This document shows positions 8,000 through 17,294 of a DNA stretch of 64,000 bases, one piece after another (positions within the stretch are counted from its first letter, which is position 1; each line of letters begins with the position of its first letter). Position numbers and translations under genes: made by a program. Source of the DNA: JACDAN01 sp963834825 (GTDB lineage Bacteria; Actinomycetota; Thermoleophilia; Gaiellales; Gaiellaceae); contig CAWICZ010000015.1 in the NCBI GenBank assembly GCA_963834825.1, positions 395,592-459,591 on the forward strand, read 5' to 3'. The notes under the pieces were generated by a model. It was given only the letters and a program-made list of their open reading frames with translations, did no database searches and was not told the DNA's origin.

Positions 8000-8984
8000 G
8001 TGCGTGTTCTCGTTTTGGCATGTGCGCTCATGCTCGTCGCGGGTTGCGGCGGAGTCTCGGAGAGTGGCGGCGACAGTGCCAAACTGACGCTCGTCGCCTA
8101 CTCGACCCCGCGCGAGGTCTACGCGCAGCTGACGAAGGACTTCGCGAAGACCGACGCCGGCAAGGGCGTGACGCTTCGACCAGTCATACGGGAGCTCGGG
8201 AGAGCAGAGCAGGGCGGTCGAGGCGGGTCTCCCCGCGGACGTCGTCGCCTTCTCGCTCGCTCCGGACATCGCCAGGCTCGTCGAGGCCGGGATGGTGGAG
8301 GAGAGCTGGGCCGACGACCAGTACGACGGCATGGTCACGAACTCCGTCGTCGTCTTCGCGGTCCGCAAAGGCAACCCGAAGGGGATCAAGACGTGGGACG
8401 ACCTCGTCAAGGACGGGGTCGAGGTGATCGAGCCGAACCCGTTCACCTCCGGCGGCGCGCGCTGGAACGTCATGGCGGCGTACGGCGCCCAGCGGAAGCT
8501 CGGCAAGACGCACGAGCAGGCCGTCGCCTACCTCGGCGAGCTCTTCAAGCACGTGTCGGTTCAGGACAAGAGCGCGCGCGAGTCGCTGCAGACCTTCACG
8601 GGCGGCAAGGGCGACGTGCTGCTCGCCTACGAGAACGAGGCGATCCTGGCCAAGGAGAAGGGCGAGGAGCTGGACTACGTCGTCCCCGAGCAGACGATCC
8701 TGATCCAGAACCCGGTGGCAGTGATCTCGGAGAGCGGCAACCTCGAGCAGGCGCGGGAATTCCTGGCCTACATCCGCTCGAACCCGGCGCAGGCGGCCTT
8801 TGGCAAGGCGGGCTATCGCCCGGTCGTTGCGTCGGTCGCCGGCAAGTTCGAGTATCCGCAGCCGGCGCAGCTGTTCACGATCGACGACTTCGGCGGCTGG
8901 GACGAGGTCCAGCAGCAGTTCTTCGACCGCGAGGACGGGATCATGGCCGCGATCCAGCGCGACGTCGGAGCCGCCCTTGAGTAG
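8000..8984 (+). CDS. sbp: Sulfate-binding lipoprotein of an ABC transporter (frameshifted near 8174)
   Basis: GTG 8000 follows AAGGAGG and opens a lipoprotein signal ending in the lipobox LVAGC. The mature protein begins LTLVAYSTPREVY, typical of the CysP/Sbp sulfate or thiosulfate binders. The frame breaks near 8174: one extra C converts the expected ...GVTF-DQSYGSSGEQSRAV into an unrelated frame. After the break the family sequence continues to 8984 (EAGLPADVVAFSLAPDIARL, SGGARWN, LAYENEA). With the base removed the protein is about 327 residues, a normal length. Either a disabled gene or a read error; the intact permease and ATPase genes downstream favour error. Confidence 0.88.
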
Positions 8985-9789
8985 CGTCGCCGTACCGGCT
9001 CCCGCGCGACGGCGCGGGGTACCGCTCAGCCTCGGGGTGACGACCGGCTACCTCAGCGTCATCGTGCTCATCCCGCTCGCCGCCGTCGTCCTGCGGTCGA
9101 CGGAGGGCGGCGCCGGCGCATTCTGGGATGCGGTCACGGAGCCGCAGGCGGTCGCGGCTCTGCGGCTGACGTTCCTGGTCTCGCTCGGCGTCGTCGCGAT
9201 CAATGCGGTCGCCGGGACGGTGATCGCCTGGGTGCTCGTCCGGGATTCGTTCCGGGGCAAGAGCGTCGTCAACGCGATCATCGACCTGCCCTTCGCGCTC
9301 CCGACGATCGTCGCCGGCTTGACGCTGCTCGCGCTCTACGGCCCGCGGAGTCCGATCGGAGTCAACGTCGCCTACACGGTCACGGCGCTCGTTCTCGCGC
9401 TGCTCTTCGTCACCCTGCCCTTTGTCGTCCGCACGGTCCAGCCCGTGCTGCTCGAGCTCGACCGAGAGATGGAGGAGGCTGCGCAATCGCTGGGCGCGAC
9501 GTCGTTCCAGACGTTCCGGCGGGTCGTCTTCCCGAACCTGTTCCCGGCCATTCTCTCCGGCACCGCGCTCGGGTTTGCGCGCGCGCTCGGTGAGTTCGGC
9601 GCGGTCGTGCTCATCTCCGGCAACCAGCCGTTCAAGACCGAGGTCGCGTCCGTCTACATCTTCGGGCAGATCGAGAGCGACAACGTCACCGGCGCAGCCG
9701 CGGTGTCGGTCGTGCTACTCGTCGTCTCGCTGGCCGTCCTGCTCGCCATCGGCGGAGTCCGCCGCTGGGCTACGAGGCACGACGGCTGA
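8977..9789 (+). CDS. cysT: Sulfate ABC transporter permease CysT
   Basis: A 270-residue membrane permease with about six hydrophobic helices and the EAA loop EEAAQSLGATSFQTFRRVVFP, then the conserved ARALGEFGAV segment of sulfate/molybdate permeases. TTG 8977 overlaps the sbp stop by 8 nt and is the only start that leaves the first helix intact. The ATG of cysW overlaps its stop. Confidence 0.92.
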   Translation: MSSVAVPAPARRRGVPLSLGVTTGYLSVIVLIPLAAVVLRSTEGGAGAFWDAVTEPQAVAALRLTFLVSLGVVAINAVAGTVIAWVLVRDSFRGKSVVNAIIDLPFALPTIVAGLTLLALYGPRSPIGVNVAYTVTALVLALLFVTLPFVVRTVQPVLLELDREMEEAAQSLGATSFQTFRRVVFPNLFPAILSGTALGFARALGEFGAVVLISGNQPFKTEVASVYIFGQIESDNVTGAAAVSVVLLVVSLAVLLAIGGVRRWATRHDG

Positions 9790-10574
9790 TGGCGCGCTAC
9801 CTGCTCCGCTTCACCGCGCTCGGCTATCTCGCCGCGCTGCTGATGGTGCCGGTCGGCCTCGTCGGCTACCGGGCCTTCTCGGATGGGATCGACGCGTTCT
9901 GGGCGGCGATCACGACGCCGGAGGCTCTGCATGCGCTCTACCTGACGATCCTGATCGCGCTGATCGCGGTTCCGGCGAACACGGTCTTCGGGATCATGTG
10001 CGCGCTCGCGATCGTGCGGCGGCGCTTCCGCGGTCACGGCCTCGTCAACAGCGTCGTCGACCTGCCACTCGCGCTGTCGCCAGTGGTCGTCGGGCTTGCG
10101 CTCGTGCTCGTCTACGGCCGCAACGGGTGGTGGGGCGGCTGGCTGGACGAGCAGGGGATCCAGGTGATCTTCGCGCTGCCCGGCATGGTGCTCGCGACGA
10201 TCTTCATCTCGCTCCCGTTCGTCGTCCGCGAAGTCGTTCCGGTCCTCCGTGAGATCGGCGACGAGCAGGAGGAAGCCGCATCCACGCTCGGAGCAAGCCC
10301 GTGGCAGACCTTCTGGCGCGTCACTCTGCCGGCGATCCGCTGGGGCGTCGCCTACGGCGTCGTGCTGACCACCGCGCGCGCTCTCGGCGAGTTCGGCGCG
10401 GTCAGCGTCGTGTCCGGACGGATAGCCGGCCGGACCGAGACGATGACGCTGCACGTCGAGGAGCGCTTTCAGTCCTTCGACCTCACCGGCGCCTATGCGA
10501 GCTCCGTCGTGCTCGCGCTGCTCGCAGTCGGGACCCTGTTGGCGATGACACTGCTGCGGAGGGAGGACCACTAG
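9789..10574 (+). CDS. cysW: Sulfate ABC transporter permease CysW
   Basis: A 261-residue permease homologous to CysT, with about six helices, the EAA-type loop EQEEAASTLGASPWQTFWRV and TARALGEFGAVSVVSG. The LHVEERFQSFDLTGAYA tail resembles CysW proteins. It should pair with CysT to form the membrane channel served by CysA. Overlaps: 1 nt with cysT; abuts cysA. Confidence 0.92.
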   Translation: MARYLLRFTALGYLAALLMVPVGLVGYRAFSDGIDAFWAAITTPEALHALYLTILIALIAVPANTVFGIMCALAIVRRRFRGHGLVNSVVDLPLALSPVVVGLALVLVYGRNGWWGGWLDEQGIQVIFALPGMVLATIFISLPFVVREVVPVLREIGDEQEEAASTLGASPWQTFWRVTLPAIRWGVAYGVVLTTARALGEFGAVSVVSGRIAGRTETMTLHVEERFQSFDLTGAYASSVVLALLAVGTLLAMTLLRREDH

Positions 10575-11513
10575 GTGGCAATCGAGGTCCGCAATGTCAC
10601 GAAGCGCTTCGGTGACTTCACGGCGCTGGACGGGGTCTCGGTGGACGTCGAGAGCGGTTCGCTGACCGCATTGCTCGGGCCGAGCGGCAGCGGCAAGTCG
10701 ACGCTGCTCCGTGTCATCGCCGGGCTCGAGCAGCCGGATGCCGGCGAGGTCTGGATCTCCGGGGCCGAGGCGACGGGCGTCACGCCGCAGAAGCGGGGCG
10801 TCGGCTTCGTCTTCCAGCACTACGCCGCGTTCAAGCACATGACTGTCTGGGACAACGTTGCGTTCGGGCTCGCGATCCGGAAGCGGCCGCGCTCGGAGAT
10901 CCGCGGCCGGGTCGGCGAGCTCCTCGACCTCGTTCAGCTGAACGGGCTCGCGAAGCGCTATCCGTCCCAGCTCTCCGGCGGGCAGCGCCAGCGGATGGCG
11001 CTCGCCCGGGCGCTCGCCGTCGAGCCGAAGGTGCTTCTGCTCGACGAGCCGTTCGGCGCACTCGACGCGCGCGTCCGCAAGGAGCTGCGCGCGTGGCTCC
11101 GCCGTCTCCACGACGAGGTCCACGTGACGACGATCTTCGTCACGCACGATCAGGAGGAGGCGATGGAGCTCTCCGACCAGATCGTGCTGATGAACCAGGG
11201 TCGCATCGAGCAGATCGGCGGCGCGCGGGATCTCTACGACCGGCCCGCGAACGAGTTCGTGATGACCTTCATCGGACCGGTCAGCGAGTTCGGCGAAGAG
11301 CTCGTCCGGCCGCACGACTTCGAGGTTCGCCGCGAGCCGAACGGGTCGGCCGCACGCGCCACGGTCGAGCGTGTCGTCCACCTGGGGTTCGAGGTGCGCG
11401 CCGATCTCGCGCTGGACGACGGTCGCGAAGTGTGGGTGCAGATGACGCGCGACGAGGCCGAAACGCTCTCGCTCGAGCAGGGAGCTCAGGTGTTCGTCGG
11501 CCCTAAGTCGTAA
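10575..11513 (+). CDS. cysA: Sulfate ABC transporter ATPase CysA
   Basis: A 312-residue ABC ATPase. Walker A is GPSGSGKST, the signature LSGGQRQRMALARA, Walker B VLLLDEPFGALDA, and the H-loop FVTHDQEEAME. A C-terminal TOBE-like region (from about residue 235) is shorter than in enterobacterial CysA. GTG 10575 has GGGAGG 8 nt upstream (10561-10566). It is the final gene of the sulfur operon; its end overlaps the convergent gene by 11 nt. Confidence 0.93.
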   Translation: MAIEVRNVTKRFGDFTALDGVSVDVESGSLTALLGPSGSGKSTLLRVIAGLEQPDAGEVWISGAEATGVTPQKRGVGFVFQHYAAFKHMTVWDNVAFGLAIRKRPRSEIRGRVGELLDLVQLNGLAKRYPSQLSGGQRQRMALARALAVEPKVLLLDEPFGALDARVRKELRAWLRRLHDEVHVTTIFVTHDQEEAMELSDQIVLMNQGRIEQIGGARDLYDRPANEFVMTFIGPVSEFGEELVRPHDFEVRREPNGSAARATVERVVHLGFEVRADLALDDGREVWVQMTRDEAETLSLEQGAQVFVGPKS

Positions 11514-13227
11514 GGGCGAGGAACGGCAGGTAGGTCGTCAGGTCGACGTTGGCGACCGGCGGCAGCTCGTCGCCGGCGCAGCGGACCCGGTCGAGGCCGT
11601 CGTTCAGCGGCCGGTTGAACCAGCGTTCGAAGATCTGCCGGCGCTGGATCTCCTTCAGGGCCGCCACCACCGACGGCCGGGCGACGGAGAGCGGGAAGGT
11701 GCCGAGCGGGAACGTTCCGTCCTCGCTGCGGATGCGATAGAGCCCGTCCGCCGTCCGGATCCGGATCCACTTCCGGCCCGTCGGGATTCCGAATGCCTGC
11801 GGCGGGGCGAGGGAGCCGATGGCGAGCCCCTCGCGCCGGTCGCCGAGCCACCACACTCTCGGCTTCACCTGCACGAGCCTGGCGCGCGTGTCGGCGACGC
11901 TCTCGTAGTAGCTCCTGATCTGCTCCGCGGTCGGCCCGCGGACGCGGAAGCGGCGGCCCATGCGCTGCTGGCGCAGCTCGTCGGCGATCACTTCGCGTGC
12001 GAGCGCCTCGGAGGCCCGGTTCTGGCCGAGCGCGCGACGGTACGCCCGTCGGCTGCCCCGGAACCGTGAGGCGATGATCGCGCGCTCCGCGGCCAGGACG
12101 TCCTCCCGGGCCACCGTGACGAGTCCGGCGAGCACCGCCCGCGCGTAGGCGGCCGAAAAGGCGACGTCGCTGTCACGCGTCACGCGTGCCAGTTGGCCGA
12201 CGCCACCGTATGTGATCGCGCGTTCGTTGATGACGCAACGGACTCCGCGCCCCAGGGTGATCTGCCCCGTCGTGGTCTCTGGATTGAAGTCCGGACCGGC
12301 CGCCTCGGGGCCATTGCAGAGGGAGGGATTCCGCGTCCAGAGCCAGACGCAGGCGCCGACCTCCTTGTCGGGGTCGGCCTGCGCGGTGTTCCGCGCCTGC
12401 CAACCCCAGGACCAGACGCTGCCGAGGCCGTACTCGCGCGCCACCTGCTTGGCCGCAAGCGCCTGGAGCCTGACGTGGTTGAACCAGGCGATCGCCCCCA
12501 TCGAGCCCCGGTTCGACGCCTGGAACCCGAGCATGATCCCGACCCGCTTGGCCGGGATCCCGATCTCGGTGAACGTGCGCACCGCCTCGCGGAACTGGTT
12601 CCGCAGCGTCCGGCTCCCCGCCACCGTTCCCTGCCGGTGGATCAGCTTGCCGGTGAAGTAGACCTCTTGGACGAGGTCGCCGTAGTGCGCTGCCTCGCGC
12701 CACCAGAGGCCGGCGTCGCCCTGGGTGTACGGCCGGCTCGAGATCAGCAGCATCGGCCGAGCTCCGAGGTCGCGCAACGTTTTCATGAAGACGATCACGT
12801 TGTGCCGGTACTGGGCGTTGTTCGGCGTCCACGGCGTCGTCGTGGACGCGCCGAAAAGCTCGTTCAACGCCATCCACGGCCGCGAGCAGTCCGTCGATCC
12901 GGCGGCGCGGTAGAAGATTCGGTGCGCCCAATCGCGGACCGTCGCCTCGTCCTCCGGACGGTCGGGCGTACCCACCCGGCCGTTCATGTTCAGGTCGAAG
13001 TACACGGTCTTCGCGCCGCCTGCGCGGAGCTGCGCCGGGAAGATGAAGTTCGACGCGGCGGCGATCACGCCCGGCCGTGCGAACCGGTACCAGAACGGCA
13101 CCGATCCATCGGCGAAGTCGACCCACGCCGTCCCGCTTCGCGGCAGGTCGCAGGCAGCCTCGGCCGGCCGAGCGACGCCGGCGAAACAGACAATCGCGAC
13201 GACCCCCGCGAGGACGGCCTTCCGCAC
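11503..13227 (-). CDS. Secreted protein: glycosidase-like domain followed by a SurA-like region
   Basis: A 574-residue exported protein. GTG 13227 gives a signal peptide (MRKAVLAGVVAIVCFAGVA...AEA). The first 300 residues have WMALNEL, VIVFMKTLRDLGARP, LISSRPYTQGDAGLWWREA and VWSWGWQA, which read like strands and loops of a TIM-barrel glycosidase, though I do not recognise a named family. The last 200 residues (REVIADELRQQRMG...PTAEQIRSYYES...FERWF) resemble the helical chaperone and peptidyl-prolyl-isomerase arrangement of SurA/PrsA proteins. It probably works at the cell surface. A TACCAT box lies 7 nt before the start, as in leaderless genes here. Confidence 0.65.
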   Translation of the reverse strand: MRKAVLAGVVAIVCFAGVARPAEAACDLPRSGTAWVDFADGSVPFWYRFARPGVIAAASNFIFPAQLRAGGAKTVYFDLNMNGRVGTPDRPEDEATVRDWAHRIFYRAAGSTDCSRPWMALNELFGASTTTPWTPNNAQYRHNVIVFMKTLRDLGARPMLLISSRPYTQGDAGLWWREAAHYGDLVQEVYFTGKLIHRQGTVAGSRTLRNQFREAVRTFTEIGIPAKRVGIMLGFQASNRGSMGAIAWFNHVRLQALAAKQVAREYGLGSVWSWGWQARNTAQADPDKEVGACVWLWTRNPSLCNGPEAAGPDFNPETTTGQITLGRGVRCVINERAITYGGVGQLARVTRDSDVAFSAAYARAVLAGLVTVAREDVLAAERAIIASRFRGSRRAYRRALGQNRASEALAREVIADELRQQRMGRRFRVRGPTAEQIRSYYESVADTRARLVQVKPRVWWLGDRREGLAIGSLAPPQAFGIPTGRKWIRIRTADGLYRIRSEDGTFPLGTFPLSVARPSVVAALKEIQRRQIFERWFNRPLNDGLDRVRCAGDELPPVANVDLTTYLPFLALTT

Positions 13228-13234
13228 GGGGGAG

Positions 13235-13240
13235 ATGGTA
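13235..13240 (-). promoter_or_regulatory. Putative -10 (TACCAT) for the 574-residue secreted protein
   Basis: Read on the minus strand, TACCAT stands 7 nt before GTG 13227 with no Shine-Dalgarno between them, matching the leaderless pattern of this window. Confidence 0.4.
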
Positions 13241-13259
13241 GCCAGCCCCCAAGCAGGAA

Positions 13260-13751
13260 CTAGCGATTCCGCGCGGGCTGAGGCGGCAGGGGGCAGGAGA
13301 CGAACGGCCGTCCGAGCAGGATCGAGCCCAGCTTGTACGCCTCGCAGCCGGTGCAGAAGCCGGTGACTGCGGCGATCAGCGCCAGTCCCGCGACGAGGCC
13401 GCCGAGAACAGCTCCGACCGTCTCGAACCCGAGCGCCCATGACGCCGCCGCTGTCCCCAGGACCACAGCGCCGACCAGATTTGCGAACCGCGGCGGCCGC
13501 GAGTCCTCCAGTGACCCCTCGCCGAAGATCCGCTGCACGATCTCGAAGTACGCGAGGCACGGCAGGCAGTAGCGCCGTCCGAAGGTCAGGCCGACCGCGA
13601 GCTGGAGTGCGAGCAGGCCGAGCAGCCACCAGGCGCCGGTCGCAACCGCGAGGACGGCGAGCAGCCCGATCGTCGCCTGGTTGAAACGGGGCGCGCGCGA
13701 GTCGATCACGTCCAGGTCGCGGTAGGGATCCGCAGCGCGCACCGAACCCAT
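13260..13751 (-). CDS. DUF4395-family membrane protein
   Basis: A 163-residue protein from ATG 13751 with about four hydrophobic helices (IGLLAVLAVATGAWWLLGLL, LVGAVVLGTAAASWALGFE, VLGGLVAGLALIAAVTGF). Two CxxC pairs, CLPC and CTGC, follow the family pattern in which one pair ends a helix before EAYKLG. The opening SRAPRFNQA is also typical. The function of DUF4395 is unknown; the paired cysteines hint at thiol redox or metal binding. It is divergent from the next gene with only 18 nt between starts. Confidence 0.8.
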   Translation of the reverse strand: MGSVRAADPYRDLDVIDSRAPRFNQATIGLLAVLAVATGAWWLLGLLALQLAVGLTFGRRYCLPCLAYFEIVQRIFGEGSLEDSRPPRFANLVGAVVLGTAAASWALGFETVGAVLGGLVAGLALIAAVTGFCTGCEAYKLGSILLGRPFVSCPLPPQPARNR

Positions 13752-13769
13752 TACTACACTCGCCGCAGC

Positions 13770-14684
13770 TTGCCGCGCCACCTCCGCACCATCCTCGTCC
13801 TCCTCATCCTCGGCGCCACCGCCGCCGCCTTCGTCGTCACCGAGGATCTGAAGCTCGAGCCGGATCCGATCGCCCGCCCACGCATCGACCGCACATTCTC
13901 GCCTGTCTGCGACTGCGAACAGCAGACGGCGCGGATCGCCTTCCGGCTTCGGGAGGAGGACGACCTCACCCTGACGATCGCCGACGAGAACGGTCAGGAG
14001 ATCCGCACGCTGCTGCGCGACGCCCACTTTCGTCCCGGAGAGCATCAGTTCGGGTGGGACGGGCGCGACGCGCAGGGTCGACCCGTTCCCGAGGGCGTCT
14101 ACCGGCCGCGAGTCGAGCTGGGGCGGCTCGGACGCGTGATCGAGTTCGCGCGCGGGATCAGGGTCGACGTAACGCCGCCGCGCATTCAGGTCCGAAATGT
14201 CAGCCGGCGCGTGCTCTCGCCCGATGGAGACGGGCGGGGGGATGCGATCACGATCCGCTACGTGGTCAGCGAGCCCGCCCACGCCCTGCTCCTGGTCAAC
14301 GGGAAGCGCCGCGTGCGGACACGGCTTCGCACCCAGGGAGCGATTCGGTGGGCGCCGGACCGGCTGCGCCCGGGGCTGGAGCGAGTGCAACTCGTCGCCG
14401 TGGACGCCGCCGGCAATCGGGCCGCCGGCAAGCCGTTCTTCGTCCAGGTGCGCTACCTGGACGTGACGCCGTCGCGTCTCCGCGTGCGGCCGCGGCGCCT
14501 GATCACGGTCCGCGTCTCGACGGACTACCCTCGCTACACCTGGAGAATCGGCCGCCGCCGCGGCAGCGGCCGGGCCCACACGCTGCGCGTCCGGGCTCCC
14601 GCGACTCCCGGGCGCTACCTGCTCCGAGTGGAGGCGGGCGGCCGCCGGCAGGTCACCAACGTGCTCGTTCGGCGTCCTCGCTAG
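13770..14684 (+). CDS. Secreted or anchored FlgD-type Ig-like domain protein
   Basis: A 304-residue protein with an N-terminal hydrophobic anchor (LRTILVLLILGATAAAFVV) and a clear FlgD Ig-like fold: LTLTIADENGQEIRTLL, then FGWDGRDAQGRPVPEG and Y. A second segment begins SPDGDGRGDAITIRY, a motif common in bacterial surface-protein Ig repeats. The basic C-terminal third is beta-rich. TTG 13770 has TACACT (13755-13760) 9 nt upstream. Probably a cell-surface structural or adhesive protein; no enzymatic residues are visible. Confidence 0.7.
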   Translation: MPRHLRTILVLLILGATAAAFVVTEDLKLEPDPIARPRIDRTFSPVCDCEQQTARIAFRLREEDDLTLTIADENGQEIRTLLRDAHFRPGEHQFGWDGRDAQGRPVPEGVYRPRVELGRLGRVIEFARGIRVDVTPPRIQVRNVSRRVLSPDGDGRGDAITIRYVVSEPAHALLLVNGKRRVRTRLRTQGAIRWAPDRLRPGLERVQLVAVDAAGNRAAGKPFFVQVRYLDVTPSRLRVRPRRLITVRVSTDYPRYTWRIGRRRGSGRAHTLRVRAPATPGRYLLRVEAGGRRQVTNVLVRRPR

Positions 14685-14687
14685 CCT
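14682..14687 (+). promoter_or_regulatory. Putative -10 (TAGCCT) before the beta-propeller gene
   Basis: TAGCCT lies 7 nt before GTG 14695 with no Shine-Dalgarno sequence, fitting a leaderless transcript. It sits across the stop codon of the preceding gene. Confidence 0.4.
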
Positions 14688-14694
14688 GAACCAG

Positions 14695-16105
14695 GTGCCG
14701 CGGACGAAGGTGCTGATCCTGCTCGCCTTCCTGGCCGCGCTGATTCCGGGGGTCGCATTCGGGTTCTGGCTTCACGACGAAGCGACGATCGATTATCGGC
14801 GCGGCTCGCCGACGATCGAGTTCGTCACGACGCTGAAGACGCCCGAGCAGAAACGCCCACGGAAGGTCGTGCTCCGCCTCCCCTGGCCCACCTACGGCCT
14901 GAAGGTGCAACGCACGCATACCGCGACGGATTTCAAGCTCCGGCCGCCCTATCCGGCTGCGCTGGACGTTCAAGGCCGGCCACGTCCTCGAATTCCCGCC
15001 GTCGATCGCGTACGGCCGCCTCTACCTTGCTCAGCAGCGCGGTCGCTTCTTCGCCGTCCACCACCGGACCGGGAAGAAGGTCTGGGAGCGCCGCTTCGAC
15101 CACTGCTCGGCGTCGTCGCCGACGGTCGCGTACCGCGTCGTCTACCACGCCTGGATGCAGCCCCTGCCCTGCAATCGTTACCCCCGCAGCCAGCCCGGCA
15201 TGATCACGGCGATGGCGGCACGGACCGGGAAGCTCATCTGGCGGTTCGACGCCGGAGCCTTCGAGACGACGCCGCTCGTCATCGGCAAGACGCTCTACGC
15301 GGGCTCCTGGGACCACAAGCTCTACGCGATCAACATCTATACGGGCAAACCGCGCTGGACGTTCACCGCCGATCACGAGATCAACAGCTCCCCTGCCTAC
15401 AGCGCGGGAAAGATCTATTTCGGGACCGACGCCGGAAGCCTCTACGCGATCAATGCGCGAACCGGGCGTCAGGTCTGGCGGGCGCGCGCACTTGCTCGCT
15501 TCGGGCGGCGCGAGTACTTCTACGCGACGCCAACGATCGCCTACGGCCGCGTCTTCATCGGCAACGCGGACGGGACGCTGTATGCGTTTGGCGCGTCGAG
15601 CGGCCGCCTGCTCTGGGCGCAGCGGGCCGGCACCTACATCTACACGGCAGCGGCGGTGTGGCGGCGCCACGTCTACGTCGGCACCTACGACGGCTACTTC
15701 ATCGCCTTCAACGCGGCGACCGGCGACCGGCTCTGGCGTTTCGCGGCGTCGTCGGCAATTCACGGCGCGCCGAGCGTCGTCAACGGCATCGTGTACTTCG
15801 CCGCCTGCCCGCGGTGCGGCAGCGTGGCTTCCCGCTACGCGAAGCAGGGCGAGCGCGGTACCTACGGGCTGAACGCGCGGACCGGCAAGCTCATGTGGCA
15901 CTGGCCGGACGGTGTTTTCAGCCCCGTCGTCGCCGATAGCAACCACCTCTACGTCGTCGGCCGCTCGCGGGTCTTCAGCTTCGCGCCGAAGAATCGGCGT
16001 CCCGCTCAGCGCCGGCAAGCACGAAAGCAACAAGCGAAGCGGTCAGAGGCCAAACGAGGTACGAGTTCTGGAAGACGCGGGCCAGGTACAGGAGGGCGAA
16101 GATAG
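14695..16105 (+). CDS. Membrane-anchored PQQ-type beta-propeller protein (frameshifted near 14955)
   Basis: After an N-terminal anchor (KVLILLAFLAALIPGVAFGF) the frame shifts by one base at about 14955, where one extra G turns the expected YPLRWTFKAG into another frame. The remaining frame encodes a row of about six propeller repeats of the form LYAINARTGRQVWR, LYAFGASSGRLLWA and FIAFNAATGDRLWRF, as in PQQ-binding-like or BamB-type proteins. The catalytic cofactor residues of quinoproteins are not evident, so a scaffold role outside the membrane is likelier. The basic tail overlaps the convergent gene by 131 nt, which is unusual and may reflect another base error near the end. Confidence 0.78.
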
Positions 16106-17294
16106 AGACGGCGAAGCCCGCGGCGCCGATCCACAGCCGCCGTGAGCGCCATTGCGTCCACAGGAGCCAGGCCGTGAGCGGCAGCCAGAGCAGGAGCGCG
16201 AGCGGCAGGAACGGGTACGGCCCGAAGCGGTCGTCCAGGACGCCGAGCTCGAGCAGGACGCCCGCGAGCCCGTAGCCGATGATCCGGTACGTCTGCGCGC
16301 CATAGGCGATCGTGTCGTCCCAGAGCGCGCCGGGGTCGGCGATCGCAAACGGGAGGATCCCGGCGACCAACACGAGCGCGAATGCCCCGGCGGCGCGGTA
16401 GAGGAGCGGCCGCGGCACCGCCCGGCTCAGCATCATCACCGCGACGAACGGCACGGCGACCAGGGCGAACTGCTTGAGCAGGACGGCGCCGCCGAGACAC
16501 GCCGCTGCGAGGACGTAGCGGGAGCGGGTGACGAGGGCGAAGGCCAGCACCGTCAAGAGGAGGCTGGGCGCGTCGGCGGTCCCGAACCACGCGGCGCGGG
16601 TCGCCAGCGGATTTGCGGCGAGCGCCGCGCCGGCGGCGAGCTTCCACGGCAACGGCGCATCGAAGAGCAGCGCGGCGGCGAAGAGGGCCAGCGTGCAGAG
16701 CAGCACGAAGACCCGGTAGTCGTCGAAGGGTGCGGGAACGAGCCGCCACACCGCCGCGGTCTCGGCCGTCCCGGGGAAGTAGGCGAAGTGGTCGAGCGCC
16801 ACCTGCGGCACATCGGCGTCCGCCTCGACCGCGGTGTAGAACCGCTCGAGGCCCGAGCCCTGGTAGTCGTGCCCGTACGGGTTGATGCCGTCGAGGACGA
16901 GGTCTCCGGCCAGATCGATCTGGTACGTCGAGTCGTTGACGTAGTACCAGGGACGGGTTGCGTCCCGCAGGCCGACCTGCAGGAGCGTCGCCGGGATCGC
17001 CAGCAGCGCGATCACGACCGCGCAAACACCGGCGACGAACCAAGGCCGGAGCAGGCGCGCCGAGAGGACGAGGGCGCCCGCGAGTGCGACGACGACGCCC
17101 GCGAGAAGCGCGCTCGCGCGGAGGATCCCCACGTCCCACTCGAGGTCTGCCGCCCGCACGAGCGGCCCGAGAATGCCCTCAGGGTCGACCTGGATCGGAC
17201 GGAACGGCCAGGGATCCGACCCGAGCTCCGGCACGGTCACCGCGACAAGAATGCCCAGGACGCCGAGGACGGCCCCGGCCTCGCGCCGCGTCAC
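15975..17294 (-). CDS. Polytopic membrane glycosyltransferase (GT-C, DUF2029/GT87-like)
   Basis: A 439-residue protein with about ten to twelve hydrophobic helices. An acidic segment after the first helices (NDSTYQIDLA...DGINPYGHDY) corresponds to the catalytic periplasmic loop of GT-C mannosyltransferases that use polyprenyl-phosphate sugars. AAWFGTADAPSLLL and GGAVLLKQFAL are further family-like segments. GTG 17294 overlaps the upstream ligase-like gene by 4 nt, so the pair is co-translated and probably acts on the same surface glycan. Confidence 0.75.
   Translation of the reverse strand: MTRREAGAVLGVLGILVAVTVPELGSDPWPFRPIQVDPEGILGPLVRAADLEWDVGILRASALLAGVVVALAGALVLSARLLRPWFVAGVCAVVIALLAIPATLLQVGLRDATRPWYYVNDSTYQIDLAGDLVLDGINPYGHDYQGSGLERFYTAVEADADVPQVALDHFAYFPGTAETAAVWRLVPAPFDDYRVFVLLCTLALFAAALLFDAPLPWKLAAGAALAANPLATRAAWFGTADAPSLLLTVLAFALVTRSRYVLAAACLGGAVLLKQFALVAVPFVAVMMLSRAVPRPLLYRAAGAFALVLVAGILPFAIADPGALWDDTIAYGAQTYRIIGYGLAGVLLELGVLDDRFGPYPFLPLALLLWLPLTAWLLWTQWRSRRLWIGAAGFAVSIFALLYLARVFQNSYLVWPLTASLVAFVLAGAERDADSSARS

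Noticed and set aside
9654..11381. A 575-codon open frame on the minus strand opposite the transporter genes
   Set aside because: It is Arg/Asp/Glu-rich, has no family motif and mirrors the conserved cysT/cysW/cysA genes. Long antisense frames are expected at this GC content.
11503..13629. Extended 708-codon version of the secreted 574-residue protein
   Set aside because: The first 134 codons mirror the DUF4395 gene, and a signal peptide begins at GTG 13227.
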